Below, in pieces: positions 7,788 through 16,432 of a stretch of 28,098 nucleotides of DNA (position 1 is its first letter; every line of letters begins with the position of its first letter). A program made the translations under genes and the position numbers. The DNA is from Rhodobacteraceae bacterium UBA6141. GTDB lineage: Bacteria > Pseudomonadota > Alphaproteobacteria > Rhodobacterales > Rhodobacteraceae. Location: NCBI GenBank assembly GCA_002423245.1, contig DIVD01000086.1, positions 12,658 through 40,755 of the forward strand. Reading direction: 5' to 3'. The notes beneath the pieces are model-generated. The model did no database searches. It was not told the DNA's origin and worked only from the letters and a program-made list of their open reading frames with translations.

Positions 7788-9988
7788 TGCGCCGCGCGTT
7801 CCGCACCCTTGCCGCCGCCCTGGCGCTGAGCGTGTCGCCGCTGGCGCCGGGCCTCTCGCCCCTGGCGATGCTGGCGCAGTCGGCACGGGCGCAGGGCACG
7901 GGCGCGCCCGCAACGCTGGTCGCCGACACGGTGTTCATCGACTCCGAGGGCCGGCTGACCGCGGCCGGATCCGTCGAGGTGTTCCACGGCAGCGCGCGGC
8001 TGACCGCCGACCGGCTGCTGTACGATCCCCGGACCGAACGGCTGCGCATCGACGGGCCGATCACCCTGATCGAGGCTGGCGGCACCACCATCCTGCTGGC
8101 CTCGGCCGCCGATCTGTCCACCGACATGACCGACGGCATCCTCACCGGCGCGCGGCTGGTGCTGGACCGACAGTTGCAGATCGCCGCGGCAGAGATGTCG
8201 CGCGTCTCGGGGCGCTACAACCGCGCCACCCGGGTGCGCGCCTCGGCCTGCGAGGTCTGCGCGGCGAACCCGGTCCCCTTGTGGGAAATCCGCGCCAGCC
8301 GCGTCGTGCATGACGAGCAGGCCCGCCAGCTCTATTTCGACAACGCCCAGTTCCGCGTCGCGGGGTTGCCGGTGTTCTGGTTCCCGCTGCTGCGGATGCC
8401 CGACCCGACGCTGGAGCGATCGCGCGGCTTTCTCGCGCCCAGCGTGCGCAGCACCTCGGGGCTCGGCACCGGGGTCAAGCTGCCCTATTTCATCCCGATC
8501 GGCGACAGCCGCGACCTGACCGTGACCCCCTATCTTTCGACCAGCAGGACGCGGACGCTGGAGCTGCGCTACCGGCAGGCGTTCCGCAGCGGCACGATCG
8601 AGTTCAACGGCGCGGTCAGCGAGGACGACCTCGAGGACGGCACCCGCGCCTATCTGTTCGGCACCGGCAGCTTTGCCCTGCCCGACGGCTACCGGCTGAA
8701 CTTCGGCATCGAGACGGTGTCGGACAAGGCCTATCCCAGCGATTACGGGCTGGAGGACAAGGACCGGCTGGAAACCGGGGTGGAGATCACCCGCACCCGC
8801 CGCAACGAATACATCCTCGGCCGGGTGGTGAACTACCGCTCGCTGCGCGACAACGAGGACGATTCCACCCTGCCGACGCTGGTTGGCGACGTGACATGGC
8901 ACCGCCGCTTCGCCCCGGCGCTGATCGGCGGCGAGGGCGGCCTGCGCTTCCAGACCCACAGCCATCGCCGCTCGTCGGATGTGGACAGCGACGCCAATGG
9001 CGACGGCGTGGTGGACGGGCGCGACGTGGCCCGCGTCTCGCTCCGCGCCGACTGGCGGCGCAACTGGGTGCTCGACAACGGCATGATCCTCGCCGGGCTT
9101 GGCGAGGCCACCGCCGATGTCTACAGCATCGCCCAGGACCCGGCCTATGACAGCACCGTCACCCGCCTGACCCCGGCGGCGGCGGTGGAACTGCGCTGGC
9201 CGTTCATGCGCGCGGGCGGCGAAGGCGGCGCCAACTGGGTGGTGGAGCCGGTGGCGCTGATCGCCTGGAGCCCCGAAAGCGCCGCCGATGACGATGTGCC
9301 GAACGAGGATTCCGTGCTGGTGGAATTCGACGAGGGCAACCTCTTCTCGCTGGACCGCTACCCCGGCGCCGACGCGCACGAGGCGGGCTGGCGCGCCAGT
9401 CTCGGCGTCTCCGTCACCCGGCAGGCGGCGAATGGCAGCTCGCTGGCGCTGACGCTGGGGCGGGTGGTGCGGCCCGAGGATCTGGGCCAGTTCAACAGCT
9501 CCAGCGGGCTCGCGGGGGCCACCTCCGACTGGCTGCTGGCCACGCAATATGCCGGGGCCGAGGGGCTGACCATCACCAACCGCGTCATCTTCGACGACGG
9601 GCTCGACCTCTCGCGCGAGGAGCTGCGGCTGAACTGGCGCACGGACAGCTATGGCATCGGCTCCTCCTATATCTGGCTCGAGGAGGATCTGGCCGAGGCG
9701 CGCGAGGTGCCCACCTCGGAATGGACGCTGGACGCGGACTGGGCGATCACCGATAGCTGGGCCGCGCAGATCGAGACCCGCTACGACTTCGAGGCCGCCC
9801 GCGCCGCCCGCGCGGGGCTTGGCCTGCAATACGCCACCGAATGCGTGACCTTCGATCTTTCCCTCTCGCGCCGCTTCACATCCTCGACTAGTGTACGCCC
9901 CACCACCGATATAGATCTTTCGGTGGTGCTGAACGGCTTCGGCTCGGGCAATCGGGCGACTGCGGCGCGCCGCAGTTGCAGCGGCTGA
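7787..9988 (+). CDS. lptD: LPS-assembly protein LptD
   Basis: The outer-membrane beta-barrel that inserts lipopolysaccharide into the outer leaflet. Its usual partner LptE is not seen here. The 733-residue protein has a signal peptide ending near ARA-QG (residues 33-37). An OstA/LptA-like jellyroll follows (about 40-150: LVADTVF, LTAAGSVEVFHG), then the barrel. Four cysteines are placed like those of disulfide-bonded LptD proteins: C155 and C158 (CEVC) before the barrel, C686 and C731 near the end. The start at 7787 overlaps the lptG stop and has GGAGGA six nt upstream. The longer open frame from 7721 lies inside lptG and is rejected. surA follows 55 bp later, which fits SurA-dependent folding of this barrel. 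Confidence 0.95.
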   Translation: MRRAFRTLAAALALSVSPLAPGLSPLAMLAQSARAQGTGAPATLVADTVFIDSEGRLTAAGSVEVFHGSARLTADRLLYDPRTERLRIDGPITLIEAGGTTILLASAADLSTDMTDGILTGARLVLDRQLQIAAAEMSRVSGRYNRATRVRASACEVCAANPVPLWEIRASRVVHDEQARQLYFDNAQFRVAGLPVFWFPLLRMPDPTLERSRGFLAPSVRSTSGLGTGVKLPYFIPIGDSRDLTVTPYLSTSRTRTLELRYRQAFRSGTIEFNGAVSEDDLEDGTRAYLFGTGSFALPDGYRLNFGIETVSDKAYPSDYGLEDKDRLETGVEITRTRRNEYILGRVVNYRSLRDNEDDSTLPTLVGDVTWHRRFAPALIGGEGGLRFQTHSHRRSSDVDSDANGDGVVDGRDVARVSLRADWRRNWVLDNGMILAGLGEATADVYSIAQDPAYDSTVTRLTPAAAVELRWPFMRAGGEGGANWVVEPVALIAWSPESAADDDVPNEDSVLVEFDEGNLFSLDRYPGADAHEAGWRASLGVSVTRQAANGSSLALTLGRVVRPEDLGQFNSSSGLAGATSDWLLATQYAGAEGLTITNRVIFDDGLDLSREELRLNWRTDSYGIGSSYIWLEEDLAEAREVPTSEWTLDADWAITDSWAAQIETRYDFEAARAARAGLGLQYATECVTFDLSLSRRFTSSTSVRPTTDIDLSVVLNGFGSGNRATAARRSCSG

Positions 9989-10043
9989 GACCCGGCAGGG
10001 CGCGGACGGCAACGACAGGACCAGAGCAGGACGGACCCGACCG

Positions 10044-11288
10044 ATGCGCAATTTCCTCATCCTCCCGGCCCTTGCGGTTGCGGCGATCCTCGCCTGGTCG
10101 GTGCCGGCGCCGGTGCTGGCCCAGGGCGGGCTGTTCGCCGCGCGTGCCTTCGTCAATGACCGCGCCATCACCGAATACGAGGTGCAGCAGCGCCAGCGAT
10201 TCCTGACCCTGCTGAACGCGCCGCCCGAAATGGTCTCGGGCGCGCTCGAGGCGCTGATCGACGACCGCCTGCGCGCCGATGCGGCGAAGGCGATGGGGAT
10301 GGAGGCGAGCGCCGAACAGGTGACGGCGGGGATGACCGAGTTCGCCGCGCGCGCCAACCTGACGGCAGAGCAGTTCGTCGCCGAACTGGAAAAGGCCGGC
10401 GTCTCGGGCGAGACCTTCCGCGATTTCGTCGCCGCCGGCATCGTCTGGCGCGACGTGGTGCGCGCCCGGTTCGCGGCCCGCAGCCGCCCGACCGATGCCG
10501 AGGTGGAACGCGCCATCGCCGAAGAGGGCTTCGGCGGCGAGATGCCGGCGGGCCCGCGGGTGCTGCTGTCCGAGATCATCATCCGCCGCGCGCCGGAGGA
10601 GGATGCGCGCGCCCGTCTGCTGGCCGAGCGCGTCGCGAAGATCGCCACCAGCGAGGCGAGCTTCGACACCGCCGCGCGGCAATACTCCTCTGCCGGCACG
10701 CGCGCCGAAGGCGGCAAGCTGGACTGGATGGCGCTCGGCAGCCTGCCCGAGCAGGTGCGCGGCCGCGTCGCCGCGCTTTCCCCCGGCGAGATCTCGCCCC
10801 CGATGCAGGTCGGCCCCGGCGCCTACGCGCTGTTCCTGCTGCGGGAACGGGCCAAGGCGCCCGCGACCCTGCCCGAGGGCGTCGAGGCGCTGGAATACGC
10901 GCAGGTGCTGCTGCCGGGCGGCCGGTCCGAGGCCACGCTGGCCGAGGCGGCGCGCATCCGCACCAGGGTGGACACCTGCGACGACCTCTACGGCGTTGCC
11001 AGCGGCGTGCCCGCCGACCGCCTGCTCGTGCAGACGCAGCCCTCCTCGGCGCTGCCCGCCGACCTGCGGGCAGAACTGTCGCGGCTCGATGCGAACGAGA
11101 TCTCGACCAGCCTGACCCGGGGCGATGCGCTGATGGTGCTGATGCTGTGCTCGCGCGGGCCGCTGCTGGATACCAGCACCGTGCCGCGCGAGCAGATCCG
11201 CGCCCGGTTGCTGAACGAGCGGCTGGTGGCCTTCGCCGAGTCCTTCATGGCCCAGTTGCGGGCCGAGGCCGTGATCCGGTACCCGTGA
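10044..11288 (+). CDS. surA: Periplasmic chaperone / PPIase SurA
   Basis: A periplasmic chaperone that escorts unfolded outer-membrane proteins, LptD among them in studied bacteria, to the Bam complex. The 414-residue protein starts with a signal peptide cleaved around VLA-QGG (residue 26). A SurA N-domain follows (AFVNDRAITEYEVQQRQRF, about 35-150) and then one parvulin-type rotamase domain (about 172-268, SEIIIRR through SFDTAARQYS to YALFLLRERA). The region after 270 may be a degenerate second domain or C-terminal helix. It lies 55 bp after lptD and overlaps or abuts pdxA, the conserved lptD-surA-pdxA-rsmA order. Confidence 0.93.
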   Translation: MRNFLILPALAVAAILAWSVPAPVLAQGGLFAARAFVNDRAITEYEVQQRQRFLTLLNAPPEMVSGALEALIDDRLRADAAKAMGMEASAEQVTAGMTEFAARANLTAEQFVAELEKAGVSGETFRDFVAAGIVWRDVVRARFAARSRPTDAEVERAIAEEGFGGEMPAGPRVLLSEIIIRRAPEEDARARLLAERVAKIATSEASFDTAARQYSSAGTRAEGGKLDWMALGSLPEQVRGRVAALSPGEISPPMQVGPGAYALFLLRERAKAPATLPEGVEALEYAQVLLPGGRSEATLAEAARIRTRVDTCDDLYGVASGVPADRLLVQTQPSSALPADLRAELSRLDANEISTSLTRGDALMVLMLCSRGPLLDTSTVPREQIRARLLNERLVAFAESFMAQLRAEAVIRYP

Positions 11289-11290
11289 CC

Positions 11291-12274
11291 ATGCCCCGCG
11301 CCCCGCTGCCCGTGGCGCTGACCTGCGGGGAACCCGCCGGCATCGGCCCCGAGATCGCCGCCAAGGCCTGGGACCATCTGCGCGCGCGGCTGCCCTTCTT
11401 CTGGATCGGCGACCCCGCGCATCTGCCGCAGGGCACGCCGCACCGGCTGATCGAGGCGCCCGAGGATGCGTTCTCCGTTGCCGGACACGCGCTGCCGGTG
11501 CTGGCCCATGCCTTCCCCGCCGCCGCCCTGCCGGGCACACCCACCGCCGCGAACGCCGCCGCGGTGATCGAGGTGATCGCCCGCGCCGTGCAGCTTGTGG
11601 GCCGCGGCCAGGCAGGCGCAGTCTGCACCGCCCCTATCTCGAAGAAGGCGCTGAAGGACGGCGCCGGTTTTGCCCATCCCGGCCATACCGAATACCTCGC
11701 GCATCTGGCGGGGGTGGAGCGGGTGGTGATGATGCTGGCCTGCCCGCAACTGCGCGTGGTCCCGGTCACCATCCATGTCGCCCTGTCCGAGGTGCCGCGG
11801 CTGCTGACCGCCGATCTGCTGTCGGACACGATCCGCATCACCCATGCCGCGCTGGAGCGGGATTTCGGCATCGAGGGCCCGCGCATGGCGGTGGCGGGGC
11901 TGAACCCCCATGCCGGCGAGGGCGGCGCGATGGGCCTGGAGGAGATCGAGCGCATCGCCCCGGTGATCGCGGCGCTGCGGGCCGAGGGCTATGCGGTCGC
12001 CGGGCCGCTGCCCGCCGACACCATGTTCCACCCCGCCGCGCGGGCGCGCTATGACGCGGCGATCTGCATGTATCACGACCAGGCGCTGATCCCGGTCAAG
12101 ACGCTGGATTTCGCGGGCGGCGTCAACGTGACGCTGGGGCTGCCCTTCATCCGCACCTCTCCCGATCACGGCACCGCGTTCGACATCGCCGGCACGGGCG
12201 TCGCCGATCCCTCCAGCCTGATCGCGGCGCTGCGGATGGCGACGGAGATGGCCGCCGCGCGGGCCGCGGAATGA
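11291..12274 (+). CDS. pdxA: 4-hydroxythreonine-4-phosphate dehydrogenase
   Basis: PdxA oxidises 4-phosphohydroxy-L-threonine with NAD(P) in the deoxyxylulose 5-phosphate-dependent route to pyridoxal phosphate. The 327-residue protein shows the family landmarks: CGEPAGIGPE near the start, GHTEYLAHL, and the three metal-binding histidines H162 (IHVAL), H207 (NPHAGE) and H262 (YHDQALIP), then SPDHGTAFDIAG. The ATG at 11291 is 2 nt past the surA stop. A GTG at 11285, overlapping that stop, is an alternative adding two residues. There is no clear ribosome site, so translation is probably coupled to surA. An intergenic hairpin element follows the stop by 23 nt. Confidence 0.95.
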   Translation: MPRAPLPVALTCGEPAGIGPEIAAKAWDHLRARLPFFWIGDPAHLPQGTPHRLIEAPEDAFSVAGHALPVLAHAFPAAALPGTPTAANAAAVIEVIARAVQLVGRGQAGAVCTAPISKKALKDGAGFAHPGHTEYLAHLAGVERVVMMLACPQLRVVPVTIHVALSEVPRLLTADLLSDTIRITHAALERDFGIEGPRMAVAGLNPHAGEGGAMGLEEIERIAPVIAALRAEGYAVAGPLPADTMFHPAARARYDAAICMYHDQALIPVKTLDFAGGVNVTLGLPFIRTSPDHGTAFDIAGTGVADPSSLIAALRMATEMAAARAAE

Positions 12275-12297
12275 TCGAGCGCGTGCCGGTGGGAAGG

Positions 12298-12349
12298 CCG
12301 GGGGTTTTCCACCCCCGGACCCCCGGAGGATATTTTCGCCAGCAAGAAG
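12298..12349 (+). repeat. Intergenic hairpin element, copy 2
   Basis: Lies between pdxA and rsmA, in the direction of transcription. An 8-bp stem (12298-12305 with 12311-12318, loop TTTCC) is followed by ACCCCCGG and the conserved block containing GATATTTTCGCC and AGCAAGAAG. The stretch CCCCCGGACCCCCGG is shared with copy 1. Apart from rsmA's start region, nothing else is recognised in this gap. Confidence 0.8.
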
Positions 12350-12377
12350 CCGCAGGCTTGTCGCGCGGGGCGCGCTG

Positions 12378-13220
12378 ATGGCGACGATCGACGGGCTGCC
12401 GCCGCTGCGCGAGGTGATCGCCGCGCATGGGTTGAGCGCGAGGAAGCAGCTTGGCCAGAACTTCCTGCTGGACCTGAACCTGACCGCCAGGATCGCGCGG
12501 CTGGCCGGGGATCTGGCCTCGCATGACGTGCTGGAGGTCGGTCCCGGCCCCGGCGGGCTGACGCGCGGATTGCTGGCCGAGGGCGCGCGGCATGTGGTGG
12601 CGGTGGAGAAGGATGCGCGCTGCCTGCCGGCGCTGGACGAGATCGCGGCGGCCTGTCCGGGGCGGCTGACGGTGCTGCATGGCGATGCGCTGGAAATGGA
12701 CCTGGCCGCGCATCTGACCCCGCCCTGGAAGGTGGTGGCGAACCTGCCCTACAATGTCGGGACCGAGCTTCTGATTCGCTGGCTGACGCCGCCGGCCTGG
12801 CCGCCCGCCTGGTCGAGCCTGACGCTGATGTTCCAGAAGGAGGTGGCCGAGCGGATCGTCGCGAAGCCGGGGTCGAAAGCCTATGGACGGCTCGCGTTGC
12901 TGGCGCAGTGGCGCTGCGAGGCGCGGATCGTGATGACCCTGCCGCCCGAGGCCTTCACCCCGCCGCCCAGGGTGCATTCGGCGGTGGTGCAACTGGCCGC
13001 CCTGCCCGCGCCCCGCTTCGAGGCGGACGGCGCGGTGCTGAACCGCATCGTGGCCGCGGGCTTCAACCAGCGCCGCAAGATGCTGCGCGCCAGCCTGAAG
13101 GGGGTGGCGCCGGACATCGAGAGCAAGCTGGTGGCGGCGGGCATCCCGCCCACCGCCCGCGCCGAGGAAATCGGGCTGGAGGCGTTCTGCCGGCTGGCAA
13201 GGATCGTCAAGGCCGGCTGA
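12378..13220 (+). CDS. rsmA: 16S rRNA adenine dimethyltransferase
   Basis: RsmA (KsgA) dimethylates two adjacent adenines near the 3' end of 16S rRNA and acts as a late checkpoint in 30S assembly. The 280-residue length is normal. Motifs seen are KQLGQNFLLD (24-32), the SAM-binding EVGPGPGGLTRGLL (53-66), VEKDARCLPAL, HGDALEMD, and the catalytic NLPYNV (122-127). The RKMLRASLK segment of the C-terminal domain is also present. It is the last gene of the plus-strand run, separated from pdxA by a hairpin element. No good ribosome site precedes the ATG. It converges on the DUF4167 gene. Confidence 0.95.
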   Translation: MATIDGLPPLREVIAAHGLSARKQLGQNFLLDLNLTARIARLAGDLASHDVLEVGPGPGGLTRGLLAEGARHVVAVEKDARCLPALDEIAAACPGRLTVLHGDALEMDLAAHLTPPWKVVANLPYNVGTELLIRWLTPPAWPPAWSSLTLMFQKEVAERIVAKPGSKAYGRLALLAQWRCEARIVMTLPPEAFTPPPRVHSAVVQLAALPAPRFEADGAVLNRIVAAGFNQRRKMLRASLKGVAPDIESKLVAAGIPPTARAEEIGLEAFCRLARIVKAG

Positions 13221-13224
13221 CGCG

Positions 13225-13276
13225 GCAGGTGCGGCGCCCCGACCGGAACGCCAGACCCCGGAGCGGGGCCGCCTGC
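13225..13276. terminator. Possible bidirectional terminator, rsmA / DUF4167
   Basis: In the 75 bp between two convergent genes, GCAGGTGCGGCGCCCC can pair imperfectly with GGGGCCGCCTGC, and a small perfect hairpin (CCCCG, loop GAG, CGGGG at 13256-13268) lies within it. There is no T run, so the call rests on position and stem strength only. Confidence 0.35.
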
Positions 13277-13295
13277 ATCCCGGGCGGACGCGGCC

Positions 13296-14081
13296 TCACT
13301 CTGCCGATGAGGTATCCTCGGCGCGCTCGCTGCCGTGTTCCGGTGCCGGCTTGGCGCGGGGCTTGCGCGGGGCGCGCGCCTTGGGGGCCCCCGTCTCGGC
13401 CGCCGCCCCGGTGGCCGGTGACTCGACGCGGCGCGGGGCGGGCTCTGCCTGCGCATCGGCCCCGGGCTGCGGCTTCGGGGCGCGCGGAACCCGGCGTTCG
13501 GCCTGCGGCGCACGATCGGGGCGCGGCGGCTGCGGGCGCATCTCGGGCGTGTCCACCAGCCCGCTTTCCTCGCCGCCCTCGCGCGGGTCGGTCATCGGCT
13601 CGCGCGCCGGCTCGAAGCTGCGTTCGGGGACATGCTCGCCGCCGCGCTCGGGGTTGCGGTCGCGCTGCGGCTGGCGGTCATTGCGCTGCTGGCCCCGCTC
13701 CTGCTGGCCGCCCTCCTGATTGCGTTCGGCGGTGCCGTTCTGTCCACCCTGCTGGCCACCCTGCTGACCATTGCCGTTCTGCCCCGGCTGCGGCTGGCCG
13801 AAACCGCCCTGCTGGCCGCGCGGGTCCTGGCTCGTCTCGCGCTGCGCCTCGCCCAGCATCCGGGTGTAATGCTCGGCATGCTGCAGGAAGTTCTGCTCGG
13901 CCACGCGGTCATTCGACAGCTGCGCGTCGCGGGCGAGCATCAGGTATTTGTCGATGATCTGCTGCGGGGTGCCGCGCACCTTGCCCTCGGGTCCCGAGCT
14001 GTCGAAGACGCGGTTGATGATATTGCCGAGCGTGCGCTGACGGTTCGACTTGGAACGCGAACGGGACTTGGATGATCTCAT
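13296..14081 (-). CDS. DUF4167 domain protein
   Basis: Begins with the very basic N-terminus typical of DUF4167 (MRSSKSRSRSKSNRQ), then the conserved NRVFDSSGPEGKVRG and QQIIDKY segments, and LSNDRVAEQNFLQHAEHYTRM, up to about residue 75. The remaining 185 residues are low-complexity: Gly/Gln-rich (about 85-120), then Arg/Glu/Pro-rich, very likely disordered. The total is 261 residues. The family is common in alphaproteobacteria. The basic head and disordered tail suggest binding to nucleic acid or ribosomes, which is inference. The ATG at 14081 is chosen from the conserved N-terminus; the open frame continues upstream to 14429 but through unconserved sequence. It converges on rsmA and lies downstream of prmC. 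Confidence 0.88.
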   Translation of the reverse strand: MRSSKSRSRSKSNRQRTLGNIINRVFDSSGPEGKVRGTPQQIIDKYLMLARDAQLSNDRVAEQNFLQHAEHYTRMLGEAQRETSQDPRGQQGGFGQPQPGQNGNGQQGGQQGGQNGTAERNQEGGQQERGQQRNDRQPQRDRNPERGGEHVPERSFEPAREPMTDPREGGEESGLVDTPEMRPQPPRPDRAPQAERRVPRAPKPQPGADAQAEPAPRRVESPATGAAAETGAPKARAPRKPRAKPAPEHGSERAEDTSSAE

Positions 14082-14367
14082 GTGCTTTCGCTTGTTGCGA
14101 GCCTTGGCGGCTTCGTGAACGCGCCATTCGTCTGGCTTTTGCGGCTGACAGCCCCGGCCTGTTCCCCTGCTTCGGCCCGGCGCATCCGGATTGGTGGCTG
14201 CGCGTGCGGTCGGGCGATGCGGTGCTGGCGGAGCGCGCGGGGGGCGGGTCAGCCCCTCCGTCACGAGAGTTGTGTAAACATGGCGCAGGGCGCAGAGCAA
14301 GCGGAAACTTGGAAGAACGCCGCAAAACCCCTCTGCCCGCGTCAATATGCGGCGCCGGGACGCGGAT
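14082..14367. other. 286-bp intergenic region, prmC to DUF4167 gene
   Basis: This gap separates two minus-strand genes and should contain the DUF4167 promoter. On the minus strand a TTGACG hexamer (14345-14340) could be a -35 element, but no good -10 box follows at 16-18 nt. A minus-strand ATG followed by five codons and a stop occurs near 14282-14262, too short to claim. No tRNA or small RNA gene was recognised. Confidence 0.3.
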
Positions 14368-15246
14368 TCAAGGGGAGGGGGCGTGAAACCGGCCCGAAAC
14401 GCGCTCCCCGGCGCCAACCTCGGCCACAATCACCCGGTCGCGCCCGTCCAGATCGGGCAGCACCCGCAGCCCGGCCAGCCCCGCCGCCGCGAACAGCGCC
14501 TGAACCGCCGCCCCCTGCGCGGGGCCGATCTCCACCATCAGCCGCCCGCCCGGGGCCAGATGCACGCCCGCCCCCGCGGCAATGGCGCGGTAGGCATCCA
14601 GCCCGTCGCCGCCGGGGGTCAGCGCCAGATGCGGCTCCCAGTCGCGCAGCTCGGGCGCAAGCCCCGCCATCTCCCCCGCCGCGATGTAGGGCGGGTTCGA
14701 CACGATCAGGTCGAACCGCCCGGCGAGCCCGGCAAACCAGTCCGATACCGCGAACTCCGCCCGATCCGCCAGCCCCAGAGCCTCGGCATTCTCCGCCGCC
14801 ACCTCCAGCGCCGCGGCCGACAGGTCCGTGCCCAGCCCGCGCGCCCCCGGCCGCTCCGCCAGCAGCGTCAGCAGGATGCAGCCGGTGCCGGTGCCAAGGT
14901 CGAGCACGCGCGCGTAAGGCCGCTCCAGCGCCGCCGCGATCAGCGTCTCCGTCTCTGGCCGCGGGTCGAGCGTGTCGCGCGTCACCCGGAAGGCCCGCCC
15001 CCAGAACAGCCGGCTGCCGGTGATCTGCGCCACCGGCTGGCGCGCCGCGCGCGCCGCCACCGCCCTGGCAAAGGCCGCCGCCGCCTCGGGGGCCAGGGGC
15101 TCGCCCAGATGCAGCAGCAGCCGGTCCGCCCCGATGCCCGTCGCATGGGCCAGCAGGCGGCGCGCATCGCGCGGCGCATCCGCCACCCCCGCCGCCGTCA
15201 GCCGCGCCGCCGCCTCGCGCAAGGCTTCGGCCCCGGTCACAGGCAC
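14368..15246 (-). CDS. prmC: Release factor glutamine methyltransferase
   Basis: PrmC methylates the glutamine of the GGQ motif in peptide chain release factors, raising termination efficiency. The 292-residue protein has an N-terminal helical domain (1-85) and a Rossmann methyltransferase domain with DLGTGTG (116-122) and the catalytic NPPY (184-187). The start is a GTG at 15246, with GAAGGG just upstream. A second GTG two codons later (15240) is equally possible. It follows prfA by about 85 bp in the usual prfA-prmC order, with a hairpin element in the gap. Confidence 0.95.
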   Translation of the reverse strand: MPVTGAEALREAAARLTAAGVADAPRDARRLLAHATGIGADRLLLHLGEPLAPEAAAAFARAVAARAARQPVAQITGSRLFWGRAFRVTRDTLDPRPETETLIAAALERPYARVLDLGTGTGCILLTLLAERPGARGLGTDLSAAALEVAAENAEALGLADRAEFAVSDWFAGLAGRFDLIVSNPPYIAAGEMAGLAPELRDWEPHLALTPGGDGLDAYRAIAAGAGVHLAPGGRLMVEIGPAQGAAVQALFAAAGLAGLRVLPDLDGRDRVIVAEVGAGERVSGRFHAPSP

Positions 15247-15268
15247 CTGCCCTTCACGACCGCTTGCC

Positions 15269-15330
15269 CTTCTTGCTGGCGCAAATATCCCGGGGGGAGT
15301 CTGCGCAGCAGACGGGGGGCAGCGCCCCCC
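15269..15330 (-). repeat. Intergenic hairpin element, copy 3
   Basis: On the minus strand a 7-bp stem (15330-15324 with 15320-15314, 3-nt loop) begins at the base after the prfA stop codon. A second perfect stem follows (GTCTGC / GCAGAC, 15313-15299, 3-nt loop), then CCCCCCGGG and the conserved block with ATATTTGCGCC and AGCAAGAAG. The match with copy 4 extends through GGGCAAG. This is the only copy with two perfect hairpins. Confidence 0.8.
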
Positions 15331-16392
15331 TCACGCCCCCGCCTCCAGCGCCGCCAGCTTCCCGGCCTGGTCCTGCGCCACCAGCGCGTCGATGATCTCG
15401 CCCAGATCGCCGCCCATGATCCTGTCGAGCGAATAGAGCGTCAGGTTGATCCGGTGATCGGTCATCCGTCCTTGCGGAAAGTTGTAGGTGCGGATGCGCT
15501 CCGAGCGGTCGCCCGAGCCGACCTGCGCCTTGCGGTCGGCGGCGCGGGCACTGTCCACCCGCCGCCGCTCCAGATCGTAAAGCCGGGCGCGCAGCACCGC
15601 CATCGCGTTGGCGCGGTTCTGGTGCTGGGACTTTTCCGAACTCGTCACCACGATCCCGGTCGGGATATGGGTCAGCCGCACCGCCGAATCGGTGGTGTTG
15701 ACATGCTGGCCGCCGGCGCCGCTGGCGCGCATCGTGTCGATGCGGATGTCCGAGGCGGGGATGTCGACATCCACCTCCTCGGCCTCGGGCAGCACCGCCA
15801 CCGTCGCGGCCGAGGTGTGGATGCGCCCGCCGCTTTCGGTTTCGGGCACCCGCTGCACCCGGTGCACGCCCGATTCGTATTTCAGCCGGGCGAATACCCC
15901 CTCGCCCTCGATCCGCGCCATCGCCTCCCTGACGCCGCCAAGCTCGGTCTCTGCCAGTTCCAGCATCTCGAAGCGCCAGCCCTGCGCCTCGGCATGGCGC
16001 TGGTACATGCGCAGAAGGTCGGCGGCGAACAGCGCCGCCTCCTCGCCCCCGGTGCCGGGGCGGATTTCCAGGATCGCGGGGCGCGCATCGGCAGCGTCGC
16101 GCGGCAGCAGCGCAATGCGCAGCCGGTCCTCCATCGCCGGGATCCGCGCCTTCAGCGCCGGGATCTCCTCCTCGGCCAGCGCCCGCATCTCGGGATCGGC
16201 CAGCATGGCCTCGGCCTCGGCCAGGTCGGCGCGCGCCTGCCGCCAGGCGGCGATCTCGGCCACCACCGGCTGCAACTGCGAATGCTCGCGGCTCAGCACC
16301 GCGATCTCGGCGGGGCTGGCGCCGGCATTCAGCTTCGCCTCGAGAAACTCGAAGCGGCGGGTGATCTGGTCAAGGGTCTCGGTCGGCAGCAT
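15331..16392 (-). CDS. prfA: Peptide chain release factor 1
   Basis: RF1 recognises UAA and UAG in the ribosomal A site and triggers peptide release. The 353-residue protein has the RF1-type PxT codon-recognition motif as P183-E184-T185, in RVPETESGGRIHTS, and the catalytic GGQ at 227-229 (GAGGQHVNTTDSAVR). The ATG at 16392 gives the normal N-terminus; the frame extends to a TTG at 16410 with no ribosome site. Its own stop is UGA, which RF1 does not read, so no simple autogenous readthrough loop is implied. It is followed by prmC and preceded by the DUF1499 gene 40 bp upstream. Confidence 0.96.
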   Translation of the reverse strand: MLPTETLDQITRRFEFLEAKLNAGASPAEIAVLSREHSQLQPVVAEIAAWRQARADLAEAEAMLADPEMRALAEEEIPALKARIPAMEDRLRIALLPRDAADARPAILEIRPGTGGEEAALFAADLLRMYQRHAEAQGWRFEMLELAETELGGVREAMARIEGEGVFARLKYESGVHRVQRVPETESGGRIHTSAATVAVLPEAEEVDVDIPASDIRIDTMRASGAGGQHVNTTDSAVRLTHIPTGIVVTSSEKSQHQNRANAMAVLRARLYDLERRRVDSARAADRKAQVGSGDRSERIRTYNFPQGRMTDHRINLTLYSLDRIMGGDLGEIIDALVAQDQAGKLAALEAGA

Positions 16393-16432
16393 GGGCGGGA
16401 TGTAGCGCAAGCGCGCGGCGGGGGGAAGCGGG

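Noticed and set aside
7217..10717. Minus-strand open frame of 1166 codons opposite lptG, lptD and surA
   Set aside because: It lies antisense to well-supported genes; such long antisense frames are common at this GC content, and the translation is low-complexity with no recognisable domain.
14082..14429. N-terminal extension of the DUF4167 protein to 14429
   Set aside because: The conserved family N-terminus begins at 14081, and the extension overlaps the end of prmC and is low-complexity.
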